Notes: generated by a model from the letters alone, not told the origin. 64,000 nt of DNA from Kineosporia mesophila (GCF_021129235.1 NZ_JAJOMA010000032.1:1-64000), one strand, 5' to 3'; numbered from the stretch's first letter, positions 43,023 to 53,159 are shown. Made by a program: numbers and translations.

Positions 43023-43790
43023 TCAGAGCCGGGAGAGGGCTGCCGCCGAGGCACTCTGCGGCTCTGCTTGATAGACGATCACGACAAAGCCGTCGGCGCC
43101 GGCGATGGCCATGGCTTGGCGCCGCAGTGTCAATGGGCCCACCACCGGATGCTCGAAGCGCTTGGTCTCGTCGCGGGCCGGCCGCACGTGGTGGCGCGCC
43201 CATAACTGACGGAAATCCTTGTCCTGCGATAGTTCTGCGATCAGATCGATCATCTCCGGGTCTCGTGCCTCCGTCTCGGCGCGCACCGCGGCGACGGTCT
43301 GGGCGGCGACGAGCGGCCAGTCGGGGAACAGGGTGCGGGCTCGTGGGCCGAGGAAGATCTCCCGGACGAGATTGCGCCCGGGGGTGTACAGGTCGGACAG
43401 CGACTGGGCGAGCTTGTTGGCGGCGAGGATCCCGAAATGCCGGTCACGCACGTAAGCAGGTGTTGTGGGCCAGGAGTCGAGAAGCTGGTGGACGTTGTCG
43501 GCGAGATCGGGGGTGACTCGCCGGACAGGTTCTGGAGCAGTGAGGCCGAGGAGGTGCCGGGTCGCATCGTCGTCCAGCCGCAGGGCCCGGGCCAGTGCCT
43601 GGAGCACCTGGGGTGAGGGCTGCCGGTCGATGCCCTGCTCCAGCCTGACCAGGTACGGCTCGCTGATCCCGGCCAGCGACGCCAGCTCGGCCCGGCGCAG
43701 GCCGGTCACCCGGCGATGCTTCGTGCCCGGCTCCTGCGGGCTGACCTGGCCGCGGCGGGCCTTGATGAACTCGCCGAGCAGATTCTCCAT
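43023..43790 (-). CDS. XRE regulator with MmyB-like ligand-binding domain
   Basis: 255 residues from ATG 43790 (MENLLGEFIKARRGQVSPQE). HTH at ~30-75 (RRVTGLRRAELASLAGISEPYLVRLEQG) and a MmyB-type PAS-like domain (~100-250; VHQLLDSWPTTPAYVRDRHFGILAANKLAQSL, LFPDWP, HPVVGPLTLRRQAMAI), which in this family binds a fatty-acid-like ligand. Divergent from an SDR gene 64 bp away, the common arrangement for this family. Confidence 0.92.
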   Translation of the reverse strand: MENLLGEFIKARRGQVSPQEPGTKHRRVTGLRRAELASLAGISEPYLVRLEQGIDRQPSPQVLQALARALRLDDDATRHLLGLTAPEPVRRVTPDLADNVHQLLDSWPTTPAYVRDRHFGILAANKLAQSLSDLYTPGRNLVREIFLGPRARTLFPDWPLVAAQTVAAVRAETEARDPEMIDLIAELSQDKDFRQLWARHHVRPARDETKRFEHPVVGPLTLRRQAMAIAGADGFVVIVYQAEPQSASAAALSRL

Positions 43791-43854
43791 GCCCAGCAGG
43801 CTAACCCCGGCGGGGTGCTGGTTGTCTTCCGGCGCCGCGGCCAGGGTGGGGCTC

Positions 43855-44643
43855 ATGAAGACATGGCTGATCACAGGGGCAGGACGAGGATTGGGGCGGG
43901 TCTGGACGGAGGCCGCCCTGGAACGTGGGGACCGGGTGGTCGCCACCGCCCGAAGGCCGGGGGTTCTCGATCCCCTGGTGAGCGCGTTCGGTGACCGGGT
44001 CGTCCCTCTGCTGCTCGACGTCACCGACCGCACAGCGGTTCTCGACGTGGTGGACCAGGCGGTCGAGCGGTGCGGAACGATCGACGTAGTGGTCAACAAT
44101 GCCGGTTACGGGCTTTTCGGGATGATCGAGGAGACGACCGAGCAACAGGCGCGCGAGCAGATGGAGACGAACTTCTTCGGGGCGCTCTGGGTGACCCAGG
44201 CCGTGCTGCCGGTAATGCGTCGGCAGAAGAGCGGACATCTCCTGCAGGTGTCGAGTCTCGGCGGGATCGCGGCCTTCCCGACTCTGGGGATCTACAACGC
44301 CTCCAAGTGGGCGCTGGAGGGGATGAGCGAGGCGCTGGCCCAGGAGGTCGGGCCTCTGGGAGTGAATGTGACGATCGTCGAACCCGGTCCGTACGGCACG
44401 GACTGGTCCGGCGACTCGGCGGTGCGCACCGAACCGATCGAGGCGTACGAGCCGATCCGGGAGACCCGCCGGGCCAGTTCCACCGCCCGCGCACCAGAAG
44501 ACCCTCGCACCACGACCGCGACGATCCTGGCCCTGGTCGACGCCCCGCAACCACCTCTGCGGGCCTTCGTCGGTGCGTACCCGCGTCCTGTGGTGGAAAA
44601 GGTCTACCGACAGCGGATGGAGACCTGGGACGCCTGGAAATGA
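43855..44643 (+). CDS. SDR-family oxidoreductase
   Basis: 262 residues from ATG 43855. TGAGRGLG cofactor loop, DVTDR, NNAGYGLFGMIEE, Ser in QVSSLGG and Tyr/Lys in YNASKWALEGMSEA: the classical 'YSIRK-side' SDR group usually found next to MmyB-type XRE regulators. Uses NADP(H), judged by the Arg after the first strand (ARRPG). Substrate unknown. Confidence 0.93.
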   Translation: MKTWLITGAGRGLGRVWTEAALERGDRVVATARRPGVLDPLVSAFGDRVVPLLLDVTDRTAVLDVVDQAVERCGTIDVVVNNAGYGLFGMIEETTEQQAREQMETNFFGALWVTQAVLPVMRRQKSGHLLQVSSLGGIAAFPTLGIYNASKWALEGMSEALAQEVGPLGVNVTIVEPGPYGTDWSGDSAVRTEPIEAYEPIRETRRASSTARAPEDPRTTTATILALVDAPQPPLRAFVGAYPRPVVEKVYRQRMETWDAWK

Positions 44644-44678
44644 CACTCTGACCAAGGTTTCAGCCTGACGGTCAAGGA

Positions 44679-45662
44679 TCAGTTCGCGTGGCCCCCACCG
44701 AACCGGGCCCGGTACTCCGTCGGGCTCAGCCCGGTGTGCCGGTGCAACTGAGCCCGCAGGTTGGCCGTAGTACCCAACCCACTGCTCATGGCCACGGACG
44801 TCATGCTGGCTCTCCCTTGTTCCAGCAGACGCCGCGCCAGCTCGACCCTTTCAGCGGTCAGCCAGGCCAGCGGGGTGGTACCCAGTTCTACCCGGAAACG
44901 GCGGTGCAGGCTGGTGACGCTCAGGTGGGCGTGCCGGGCCAGGGCCGCGACGGGCAGGGGGCCGTCCAGGCGTTCCTGGGCCCAGGCCAGGGTCGAGGTG
45001 AGGGGCTGGGCGGGGACGCCCGGCACCGGGCGTTCCACGAACTGCCGCTGGCCGCCGTCCCGGAAGGCGGCGAACACCAGCCGGCGGCTCACCAGGTTCG
45101 CGATCTCCGCTCCGTGATCGCTCCGCACGACGTGCAGAGCCAGGTCGAGGGCCGCCGCACTGCCCGCCGAGGTCAGCACGTCACCGTCGTCGACGAACAG
45201 CACGTCGGGCTGGAGCTGGACGGACGGGAACCGGCGGCGGAACTCGTCGGCCAGCTGCCAGTGCACCGTCGCGGGGCGGCCGTCGAGGAGGCCGGCCTCG
45301 GCCAGGGTGAACGCACCGGTGCAGAGCCCTATCAACCGGGCGCCGCGGGCGTGGGCCCGGCGCACGGCGTCCAGCACCCGCGGATGCTGGGGCGAGTCGA
45401 CGTCGGGGCGGTTCGGCACCACCACGGTGTGGGCGTGCTCGAGTTCGTCCAGGTCACCGGTATCGGCGAAGGTGAACAGGGCGTCGCGGGCCGTGGCCCG
45501 GCCGCCGGGGGCGACGACGCGCAGGTCGTACAGCTCCCGGCCCAGCTCGGGCCGGCGCCGGGCGCCGAACACCTCGCACGTGCAGCCGACCTCGAACGGG
45601 TTGGAATTCTCGTCGACCAGCAGGGCCACCGGGATCGGCGGCTGGTCGGATTCTTGCGCCAC
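44679..45662 (-). CDS. GlxA-type regulator (DJ-1/PfpI plus AraC HTH)
   Basis: 327 residues from GTG 45662. DJ-1-like domain (~10-190) with IGLCTGAFTLAEAGLLDG at the nucleophile elbow and AraC HTH pair (~230-325; VAALARHAHLSVTSLHRRFRVE, MTSVAMSSGLGTTANLRAQLHRHTG). Divergent from a cupin gene 72 bp away, which is probably controlled by it. Same family as, but not close in sequence to, the protein at 14220. Confidence 0.9.
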   Translation of the reverse strand: MAQESDQPPIPVALLVDENSNPFEVGCTCEVFGARRRPELGRELYDLRVVAPGGRATARDALFTFADTGDLDELEHAHTVVVPNRPDVDSPQHPRVLDAVRRAHARGARLIGLCTGAFTLAEAGLLDGRPATVHWQLADEFRRRFPSVQLQPDVLFVDDGDVLTSAGSAAALDLALHVVRSDHGAEIANLVSRRLVFAAFRDGGQRQFVERPVPGVPAQPLTSTLAWAQERLDGPLPVAALARHAHLSVTSLHRRFRVELGTTPLAWLTAERVELARRLLEQGRASMTSVAMSSGLGTTANLRAQLHRHTGLSPTEYRARFGGGHAN

Positions 45663-45734
45663 GTGGCATTCCTACCACTCACCGGTCCGATCAGGCGGGT
45701 GAAAACCTGGTCGGACCGTCGAAGGGAAGCAACG

Positions 45735-46100
45735 ATGAACAAGATCAACCTCGCCACGGAAGCCGCCGGACTGCAAGAGTTCTGGTCGCAGCGAGTGCTG
45801 GCGAGCGCCAACGGCAACCTGTTCAAGGTGGCCAAGGGCATCGGGTCCACCACCTGGCACAGTCACGCGGACCAGGAGGAGACCTTCCTGGTGCTGGAGG
45901 GGTCCATCACCATTCAGCTGCGCACGGGCGATGTCGAGCTCGGGGCCGGCGACCTCTTCGTCATTCCGCGCGGTGTCGAGCACTGCCCCCTGGCCCGTGA
46001 GGAGGCCCGGTTCCTGCTGGTCGGTCCGGACGTCACGTCCACGGCCGCCGGCGGCAAGCCGGAGTGGAGCCACGGGGGCGGCACTGCGCCGACCCCGTGA
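45735..46100 (+). CDS. Cupin-domain protein
   Basis: 121 residues from ATG 45735, with GAAGGGAAG upstream. Single cupin: STTWHSHADQEETFLVLEG gives the two His and Glu metal ligands, and IPRGVEHCPL gives the third His. Metal-binding small barrel, perhaps an isomerase or dioxygenase helper. Divergent from the GlxA-type gene and followed by the inverted repeat at 46113. Confidence 0.88.
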   Translation: MNKINLATEAAGLQEFWSQRVLASANGNLFKVAKGIGSTTWHSHADQEETFLVLEGSITIQLRTGDVELGAGDLFVIPRGVEHCPLAREEARFLLVGPDVTSTAAGGKPEWSHGGGTAPTP

Positions 46101-46112
46101 CGAGCGACGCGA

Positions 46113-46166
46113 GTTCTTGACCGTGCGGTCCACCATCATTATGGTGGACCGAACGGTCAAGAACTT
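46113..46166. promoter_or_regulatory. Near-perfect inverted repeat with 25-bp arms: double TetR operator
   Basis: Two 25-bp arms flank a 4-nt loop at 46138-46141 with a single mismatch. Each arm holds an inner palindrome: GACCGTGCGGTC in the left arm and GACCGAACGGTC in the right. The half TCAAGAAC flanks both. A third copy of the motif lies before the TetR gene at 46972. Sits 28 bp before the SDR start. Confidence 0.85.
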
Positions 46167-46193
46167 GTACGTACCGACCACCGAGGAGATTTC

Positions 46194-46958
46194 GTGGGAC
46201 AGCTCGACGGAAAGACCGCCCTGGTCACCGGAGGCAGCACCGGCATCGGCCTGGCCGCCGCGCAGCGCTTCGTCGCGGAGGGGGCCCGCGTCTGGCTGAC
46301 CGGCCGACGTCAGGCCGAGCTCGACGCCGCAGCCGCCCTGCTCGGCGACCGCGCAACGGCCGTCCGCAGCGACATCTCCCGCCTGGACGACCTCGATGAT
46401 CTGTTCGACCGCATCCGCCGCGACGGCAACGGCCTGGACATCGTGTTCGCCAACGCCGGCGGGGGCAGCGCGCTCGCGACCATCGACGCCCTCACCCCGG
46501 AGAACTTCGACAAGACCTTCGGCATCAACGTGCGCGGCACCGTTTTCACGGTGCAGAAGGCACTTCCGCTGCTGGCCGACGGGGGCAGCATCGTCATCAC
46601 CGGGTCCAGCAGCGCCCGTCGCGGCAACGCCGGGTTCGGCGACTACTCCGCATCCAAGGCCGCCATCCGGCAGTTCGCCCGGGTGTGGGCGACGGAGCTG
46701 GCGCCCCGGCGGATCCGTGTGAACGTCATCGTTCCCGGCCCGACGAACACCCCCGGACTGCGCGGCATCGCCCAGGAGCCCGCTCACGTGCAGCCCCTGC
46801 TGGATGCGATGGCGAGCACGGTGCCGCTCGGCCGCGTCGCCGACCCCTCCGAGATCGCCGCCGCCGTGCTCTTCCTGGCTTCCGACCAGTCGAGCTACAT
46901 GACCGGCAGCGAACTGTTCGCCGACGGCGGCGAGGTGCAGACGTTCACCGGGGCCTGA
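46194..46958 (+). CDS. SDR-family oxidoreductase, regulated by the downstream TetR
   Basis: 254 residues from GTG 46194. TGGSTGIG, ANAGGG (variant NNAG), Ser in TGSSSARRG, Tyr/Lys in YSASKAAIRQFA, and C-terminal PSEIAAAVLFLASDQSSYMTGSELFADGG. Likely an NADPH-dependent ketoreductase/quinone reductase. The inverted repeat upstream and the TetR gene 48 bp downstream indicate an autoregulated operon. Confidence 0.92.
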   Translation: MGQLDGKTALVTGGSTGIGLAAAQRFVAEGARVWLTGRRQAELDAAAALLGDRATAVRSDISRLDDLDDLFDRIRRDGNGLDIVFANAGGGSALATIDALTPENFDKTFGINVRGTVFTVQKALPLLADGGSIVITGSSSARRGNAGFGDYSASKAAIRQFARVWATELAPRRIRVNVIVPGPTNTPGLRGIAQEPAHVQPLLDAMASTVPLGRVADPSEIAAAVLFLASDQSSYMTGSELFADGGEVQTFTGA

Positions 46959-46971
46959 TCAGGACTGTCGT

Positions 46972-46991
46972 GAACCGAACGGTCAAGAACT
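46972..46991. promoter_or_regulatory. Third copy of the TetR operator motif
   Basis: GAACCGAACGGTCAAGAACT, 15 bp before the TetR start, repeats the right arm of the inverted repeat at 46113. It allows independent autoregulation of the regulator. Confidence 0.75.
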
Positions 46992-47006
46992 GGCTAGAGT
47001 GCTCAC

Positions 47007-47591
47007 ATGGCCCGACCCCGGCAGTTCGACGAGGCGACCGTGCTGGCCGCGGTCCGCGACCAGTTCTGGACCACCGGCTACGCGGCCACGTCGCTGGACG
47101 ACCTGCTGCGCGTCACCGGCCTGGGCAAAGGCAGCCTCTACGCCGCCTTCGGTGACAAGCGCGGCCTGTATCTGCGCGTGCTCGGCGACTATGTCGACGC
47201 CACGCACGGTGCGCTGCGGGCCCTGCTCGCCGACTCCCCGCGGGCGATCGACGGCCTCCGCCGCTATCTGACCGCTCCCGCCCAGGATCCCAGCGGCGCC
47301 GACGCGCTCCGGGGATGTTTTCTGGTGAACAGCACCAGCGAACTGGCCGCGGCCGACGCCGACGTGCTGTCGTTGTCCCGCAACGCCTTCGAGGAGCGCG
47401 GCAACATCCTGGCCGAGGCCGTGGCGCGGGCGCAGCGGGAGGGCGACCTCTCCACCGGCACTGACCCGCAGCAGGCCGCCCGCGCCATCGTGACCGCACA
47501 GCAGGGCATCGTCTTCATGGGCCGGACCGGCCTCGATGTCACCGAGTTACGCTCCGTTGCCGAGACCCTGGCCGACCAGATCCTGTCCTGA
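47007..47591 (+). CDS. TetR-family regulator
   Basis: 194 residues. HTH at ~8-52 (DEATVLAAVRDQFWTTGYAATSLDDLLRVTGLGKGSLYAAFGDKRGLY) and a C-terminal domain with LRGCFLVNSTSELAAADADV, the AcrR/TetR_C_33-like set seen with SDR partners. GACCGxxCGGTC sites at three places explain its targets. Confidence 0.93.
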   Translation: MARPRQFDEATVLAAVRDQFWTTGYAATSLDDLLRVTGLGKGSLYAAFGDKRGLYLRVLGDYVDATHGALRALLADSPRAIDGLRRYLTAPAQDPSGADALRGCFLVNSTSELAAADADVLSLSRNAFEERGNILAEAVARAQREGDLSTGTDPQQAARAIVTAQQGIVFMGRTGLDVTELRSVAETLADQILS

Positions 47592-47664
47592 GGTCCGCCA
47601 GGCCACCCGGAACTGGTGATCCCCGCGTGTGCCGTGGTGAACGTCCCCCCGTAGTTTCTTGGTC

Positions 47665-48693
47665 ATGACGTTCCTGCCGAACCCCCGTGAACTGCCCACC
47701 GCCCCCTCCCTGCGCTGGGGCCTGCTCGGCCCCGGTGGCATTGCCGCGAGCTTCGTCGACGCCGCGCACCGCCACTCGCAGCAGCGTTTCGTCAATGTCG
47801 CCTCGGGCAGCAGCCCGGAACGGGCGACGGCGTTCGCGCAGGCCCACGGGGTGACGCGTTCGTCGGACACCTACGAGCAGGTGCTGGCCGACCCGGAGGT
47901 CGACGCGGTCTACATCGCCACCACCCACGACAGTCACGCGCGGCTGGCGCTGCTGGCGATCGCGGCGGGCAAGCACGTGATGGTCGAGAAGCCGCTGACC
48001 ACCACCCGCGCGGACGCCCAGAAGGTCGTGGACGCGGCCCGGGCGGCCGGGGTGTTCGCGATGGAGGCCATGTGGACGCGGTACCTGCCGCAGTCCGACG
48101 TGCTGCGGCAGTTGCTGGAGCGCGGTGACATCGGTGAGGTGCGTCTGGTGACGGCCGATTTCGGGTTCCCGTCGCAGTACGACCCGGCGTCGCGGCTGTG
48201 GGCCCCGGGTCAGGCCGGTGGCGCGCTTCTGGACGCGGGGGTCTACCCGGTCTCGTTCGTCTCGTCGGTGCTGGGGGCACCTTCGGCGGTGCACACGGTC
48301 GGCACGCTCGCCCCGACCGGGGTGGACGAGCAGGCCTCGGTGACGCTCGCGTACGAAAAGGCACAAGGTGTCGCGTTCACGTCGCTGCGCACCGCCTCGC
48401 CGACCCGCGCCAGCGTGATCGGGACACAAGGACGCATCGACATCGACGGCCCGTTCCTGGCTCCCAGTGGCATCGGGGTGACGATGGGTGCCGGTTTCCC
48501 GGCGTCCGCGCAGACCGCGCACTGGTCGGGCGCTCTCGGCCCGCAGGGGTCCGCGGCCCTGAGCTACGAGGCCGACGCGATGGCCCGCTACATCGGTGAC
48601 GGCCTGACCGAGTCGCCGATTCATACAATGGACGAAGTGGTCTCCGTGGTGGGGATTCTCGAGGAGGCACGGCAGCAGCTCGGTGCGGTGTGA
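47665..48693 (+). CDS. Gfo/Idh/MocA-family oxidoreductase
   Basis: 342 residues from ATG 47665. N-terminal Rossmann fold (LRWGLLGPGGIAASF), conserved EKPLTTT with the Lys of the EKP motif, and GGALLDAGVYPVSF in the C-terminal domain. These enzymes use NAD(P) to oxidise or reduce sugars, inositols or trans-dihydrodiols. Stands alone downstream of the TetR. Confidence 0.93.
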   Translation: MTFLPNPRELPTAPSLRWGLLGPGGIAASFVDAAHRHSQQRFVNVASGSSPERATAFAQAHGVTRSSDTYEQVLADPEVDAVYIATTHDSHARLALLAIAAGKHVMVEKPLTTTRADAQKVVDAARAAGVFAMEAMWTRYLPQSDVLRQLLERGDIGEVRLVTADFGFPSQYDPASRLWAPGQAGGALLDAGVYPVSFVSSVLGAPSAVHTVGTLAPTGVDEQASVTLAYEKAQGVAFTSLRTASPTRASVIGTQGRIDIDGPFLAPSGIGVTMGAGFPASAQTAHWSGALGPQGSAALSYEADAMARYIGDGLTESPIHTMDEVVSVVGILEEARQQLGAV

Positions 48694-48728
48694 CGACAAT
48701 CCGGCCCCGGGAATGATCGCCATGCGCC

Positions 48729-49796
48729 ATGATTCCGGACATGGACGACGAATCGACCGGCACCACTGCAGAACCGGCTCAGCAGAAGAAGGTTGCGCGG
48801 TGGCGCCGGGCGGTCCGCCGGGGCCTGTGGACGCTGGCCGCCCTGCTGACCCTGGTAGTGCTCACCGCCGGTGCCGGTTTCGGCACTCTCGTGGTACGAG
48901 GCTCCGGTAGTCCAGACCGTTCGATCCGCAGTTCCGGGCAGGACGCCTACTGGCTCGGGCACGCGTGGGTGGACGGCCGGAAGACCCAGGCCGACGTCGA
49001 CGCGCTGGCCACCCAGCTGACCGGCACCGGCATGCGCGACCTGTTCGTGCATGCCGGGCCGTACGCCGACGACGGCACCCTCGACCCGGCCCTGCGCCCC
49101 CGCGCCGCCTGGCTGGTGAAGGCCCTGCACACCGCCCTGCCGGAGGTGCGGGTGCAGGCCTGGCTGGGCAACGTGCTCGCCGACGACCGGATGGACATGT
49201 CGTCCGCAGCGACCCGGGCCCGGGTACTGACCGGCGTGGACGGCATCCTGGCCGACGGTTTCGACGGCGTGCACTACGATTTCGAGCCCTCCGCGAACGA
49301 CGACCAGAACTTCGTCGACCTGCTCGCCGCGACCCGCGCCAAGACCCGGGCCCATCAGGCCCTGCTGTCGGTGGCCACACCCCGCGTGGAGCTCCTGCCC
49401 GGTCTCGGCCTCGCGACCGGCCTGTCGCCGGTCTACCTACAGTGGACCCCGGACTACATGCGCCAGGTCGCCGGCCACGTCGACCAGATCGCGATCATGG
49501 CCTACGACTCCGGCCTGCCCAGCGAGAAGGCCTACGCCGGCTACGTGCGCCGCCAGACCGAGGTCGCCCTCACCGCCGTCCCCGACGACGTCACCCTGCT
49601 CATCGGCGCCCCGGCCTACCACGACAAGAAGATCAACCGGTACGACGGCGCCGAGACCGTCTCCGCCTCCATCACCGGCGTCCAGCTCGCCCTGGCCGGC
49701 ACCTCCCGCCGCATCGGCCTGGCCCTGTACGTCGACTTCGACGCCACCCCCGCCGACTGGGCCGCCTATGAGCAGGGCTGGTCCCGGAAGGCGTGA
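48729..49796 (+). CDS. Membrane-anchored GH18-like TIM-barrel protein
   Basis: 355 residues (start ATG 48729; ATG 48741 also possible). Basic cytoplasmic N-terminus, one membrane helix (~33-55, GLWTLAALLTLVVLTAGAGFGTLVV), then an extracellular barrel with LFVHAGPYADDGTL, VRVQAWLGN and DGVHYDFEP. The last matches the GH18 motif DGxDxDxE with the first of the DxD pair replaced by His; the Glu acid is kept. IAIMAYDSGL is the usual beta-6 strand. It may act on or only bind a chitin-like or peptidoglycan polymer at the surface. Confidence 0.75.
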   Translation: MIPDMDDESTGTTAEPAQQKKVARWRRAVRRGLWTLAALLTLVVLTAGAGFGTLVVRGSGSPDRSIRSSGQDAYWLGHAWVDGRKTQADVDALATQLTGTGMRDLFVHAGPYADDGTLDPALRPRAAWLVKALHTALPEVRVQAWLGNVLADDRMDMSSAATRARVLTGVDGILADGFDGVHYDFEPSANDDQNFVDLLAATRAKTRAHQALLSVATPRVELLPGLGLATGLSPVYLQWTPDYMRQVAGHVDQIAIMAYDSGLPSEKAYAGYVRRQTEVALTAVPDDVTLLIGAPAYHDKKINRYDGAETVSASITGVQLALAGTSRRIGLALYVDFDATPADWAAYEQGWSRKA

Positions 49797-49904
49797 CCAG
49801 GCCCGAGGTCGGGCATACTGACCTTCATGGGGAAACGGAATATCCGATCTGGCATCGGACAACGCCATCTTCCCCGGCGGTCCATCTCCGCCCTGGAGGT
49901 GTAC

Positions 49905-49920
49905 ACAAATTTGTTATACA
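49905..49920 (+). promoter_or_regulatory. Promoter/operator of the toxin-antitoxin operon
   Basis: ACAAATTTGT (49905-49914) is a perfect palindrome directly followed by a -10-like TATACA (49915-49920), only 8 bp from the antitoxin GTG at 49929. The message is probably leaderless and the palindrome is a natural autoregulatory site. The AT content contrasts with the surroundings. Confidence 0.6.
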
Positions 49921-49928
49921 TTGGCGAG

Positions 49929-50225
49929 GTGACCAGTCACGACGAGCATTCGGTGGGACTGCGGGAGCTGCGCCATCACACCAGTGATGTGCTCGCCCGG
50001 GTCCGTCATGGTGAAACGGTGTCCATCACCGAATACGGCAGACTGGTGGCCCGCATCGTGCCGGTGGACGAGCACGAGCCGACACCGGTCCTGGATCGCC
50101 TTGTCGCCGACGGCCGCGCAACTCTTGCCCTACGGCCGGGCTTTCGGCCGAAAATGCGACCTGCCGACGGCACGGCACCCCTGAGCGACGCACTCGCCGA
50201 ACTCCGCTCTGAGGAACGCTGGTGA
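49929..50225 (+). CDS. Phd/YefM-type antitoxin
   Basis: 98 residues from GTG 49929. Phd fold with VGLRELRHHTSDVLARVRHGETVSITEYGRLVARIVP, then a toxin-wrapping acidic tail (LSDALAELRSEERW). Four-base overlap with the toxin gene. Binds its own promoter in the complex, probably at the palindrome just upstream. Confidence 0.9.
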   Translation: MTSHDEHSVGLRELRHHTSDVLARVRHGETVSITEYGRLVARIVPVDEHEPTPVLDRLVADGRATLALRPGFRPKMRPADGTAPLSDALAELRSEERW

Positions 50226-50623
50226 GCCTCTACTACATCGACACCTCCGCAGCGCTGAAGTTCCTGGCCGAAGAACCCCACTCGAAGGCGCTGGCATCGT
50301 TCTACGACAGCAATCAGGGAGCCTCATGGGTGAGTTCGGCGCTTCTCCGGATCGAACTGATCCGAGCCGTCGGACGAGTCATGGCCGGATCTCTGCCCGA
50401 AGCGCGGGCACTGCTGCATGCCTTCAACTACCTCAGCATGGATGACGAGGTCGTCGACGGCGCCATGAACGAGCCCGACCGGATGCTGCGCTCGCTGGAC
50501 TCCATCCACCTGGCCTCGGCACGGTTACTCGGGGAGGAACTCGACGGACTGGTTACCTATGACGATCGTCTGGCGACTGCGGCCACCGATGCCGGGATCA
50601 TGGTGATCGCCCCGCGCGATTGA
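50222..50623 (+). CDS. VapC-type PIN-domain toxin
   Basis: 133 residues. PIN acidic residues at Asp7 (YYIDTSAALKFL), Glu45 (LLRIELIRA), Asp93 (SLDSIHLASA) and Asp114/115 (VTYDDRLA), all present, so the RNase should be active. Coupled to the Phd-type antitoxin by ATGA-type overlap. Confidence 0.93.
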   Translation: MSLYYIDTSAALKFLAEEPHSKALASFYDSNQGASWVSSALLRIELIRAVGRVMAGSLPEARALLHAFNYLSMDDEVVDGAMNEPDRMLRSLDSIHLASARLLGEELDGLVTYDDRLATAATDAGIMVIAPRD

Positions 50624-50674
50624 CCGGCAATCTCCTTACCCCGAGGTTCCTGACGCGGTGGACGGGCCCTCGGT

Positions 50675-51355
50675 TCAGCGGCCGCGCGACTCCAGCCACT
50701 GGATCAGGTCGGTGGCCCCCGAACGCCGGGCCACGTCCAGCGGGGTCAGCTGGTCGTAGCCGGTCCAGTTCAGGTCGCCGCCGTGCTCGAGGAGGAGTTC
50801 GGCGGTGGCTCGCTGACCGCCGTGGCAGGCGCCCCACAGGCCGCTGGTGATCTCGTCGGGCCCCGCCCCACCGGCCAGGAATGACTCCACGACCGGGGCC
50901 AGACCGAGCGAGGCGGCTTCAAAAAGGGTGGTCCGCGAGCCTCGTTCGAGTAGCCTCCGGGCCGCGGCCCATTGCCCGAAGGCGGTGGCGTCGGCCATCG
51001 CGGTGCCTCCTGCGATGACCGCCCCTTCGGCGTGCAGGTCGGCTCCGGCGTCCAGCAGGGCGTCGAGGGCGGCCAGGTCACCGCTGCTGGCGGCCCAGTG
51101 CAACGGTCGCTCCCCGCCGTCGGGCAGGCACGGCTGGTCGGGCGAGGCGCCGGCCGCGACCACGAGGGCGATGACGTCCGCGGCGGCCGGGAAGTGGCCG
51201 GGCCAGTCGGTGGCGACGGCGAGCAGGGTTCGGCCGCCGTACGGGCCCAGCCGCGCATCGGCCAGTTCGGGATGCTCACCCAGCAGCCGGCGTAGCGCCA
51301 CCAGGTCACCGGAACGCGCGGCGAGGCCGGCCTCCCGGGCCGGGTCGTCCGTCAT
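50675..51355 (-). CDS. Ankyrin-repeat protein
   Basis: 226 residues, about six ankyrin units (GDLVALRRLLGEHPELADAR; ERPLHWAASSGDLAALDALLDAGADLHAEG; GYDQLTPLDVARRSGATDLIQWLES). No other domain. Cytoplasmic protein-protein interaction role. Four-base overlap with the upstream gene 51352-51708. Confidence 0.9.
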   Translation of the reverse strand: MTDDPAREAGLAARSGDLVALRRLLGEHPELADARLGPYGGRTLLAVATDWPGHFPAAADVIALVVAAGASPDQPCLPDGGERPLHWAASSGDLAALDALLDAGADLHAEGAVIAGGTAMADATAFGQWAAARRLLERGSRTTLFEAASLGLAPVVESFLAGGAGPDEITSGLWGACHGGQRATAELLLEHGGDLNWTGYDQLTPLDVARRSGATDLIQWLESRGR

Positions 51356-51708
51356 TCCTCGTCCCCCCGCTCGCTACGGTGCCCGGACCCGCGCAGATGG
51401 GGACGGTGCAGCGCGACCCGGGCCCGGCGGTAGCTGGCGGCGATCTCCTCGGCGGTGGGGTCGTCGTCCTCCCCCGACGCGGACGGGTCATGCTTGCGGC
51501 AGGTCCGGTACTTCGTGCCCTCCACCTGGTAGCGGCCCCGGCGCCAGCAACGGCGCGCATGACAGATGTGCTGGCGGTAGACCGAGATCAGGCCACCGAC
51601 GATCGCGAACTCCCCCAGGTCCGCGCCGAAACCCGACCAGAACCCGTACCAGGCGCTCGACATGTCGTTGCTGCCCGTCACGGTCAGGAACCAGTTCCAA
51701 ATGTCCAC
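51352..51708 (-). CDS. Small membrane protein with His/Cys cluster
   Basis: 118 residues. A hydrophobic stretch (~18-43, AWYGFWSGFGADLGEFAIVGGLISV) precedes YRQHICHARRCWRRGRYQVEGTKYRTCRKHDP, a His/Cys-rich segment that could bind zinc. This pattern occurs in actinobacterial phage-linked and orphan membrane proteins of unknown role. Coupled to the ankyrin gene. Confidence 0.65.
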   Translation of the reverse strand: MDIWNWFLTVTGSNDMSSAWYGFWSGFGADLGEFAIVGGLISVYRQHICHARRCWRRGRYQVEGTKYRTCRKHDPSASGEDDDPTAEEIAASYRRARVALHRPHLRGSGHRSERGDEE

Positions 51709-51908
51709 CCGCCGGTTCTACCGGCGTCGTCGCAGGTCAGCAACCTGATGGGCGATCGCGTCCGGTGACCGGGCACAGAACGGGCCGTATCGTCTCGTGG
51801 CTCTTTCGGCCCGGCTAAATCCTTCCTAAAGAGGCCTTGGTGACGTGGAATCGCGCTCGGCCCCTGCTAGCGTCCAGCGGGCATCTGTACAGTTGGAGGG
51901 GATTTTCG

Positions 51909-53159
<1,251 letters not shown>

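Noticed and set aside
51780-51908. DasR operator upstream of the chitinase
   Set aside because: No TGGTCTAGACCA-like sequence could be found.
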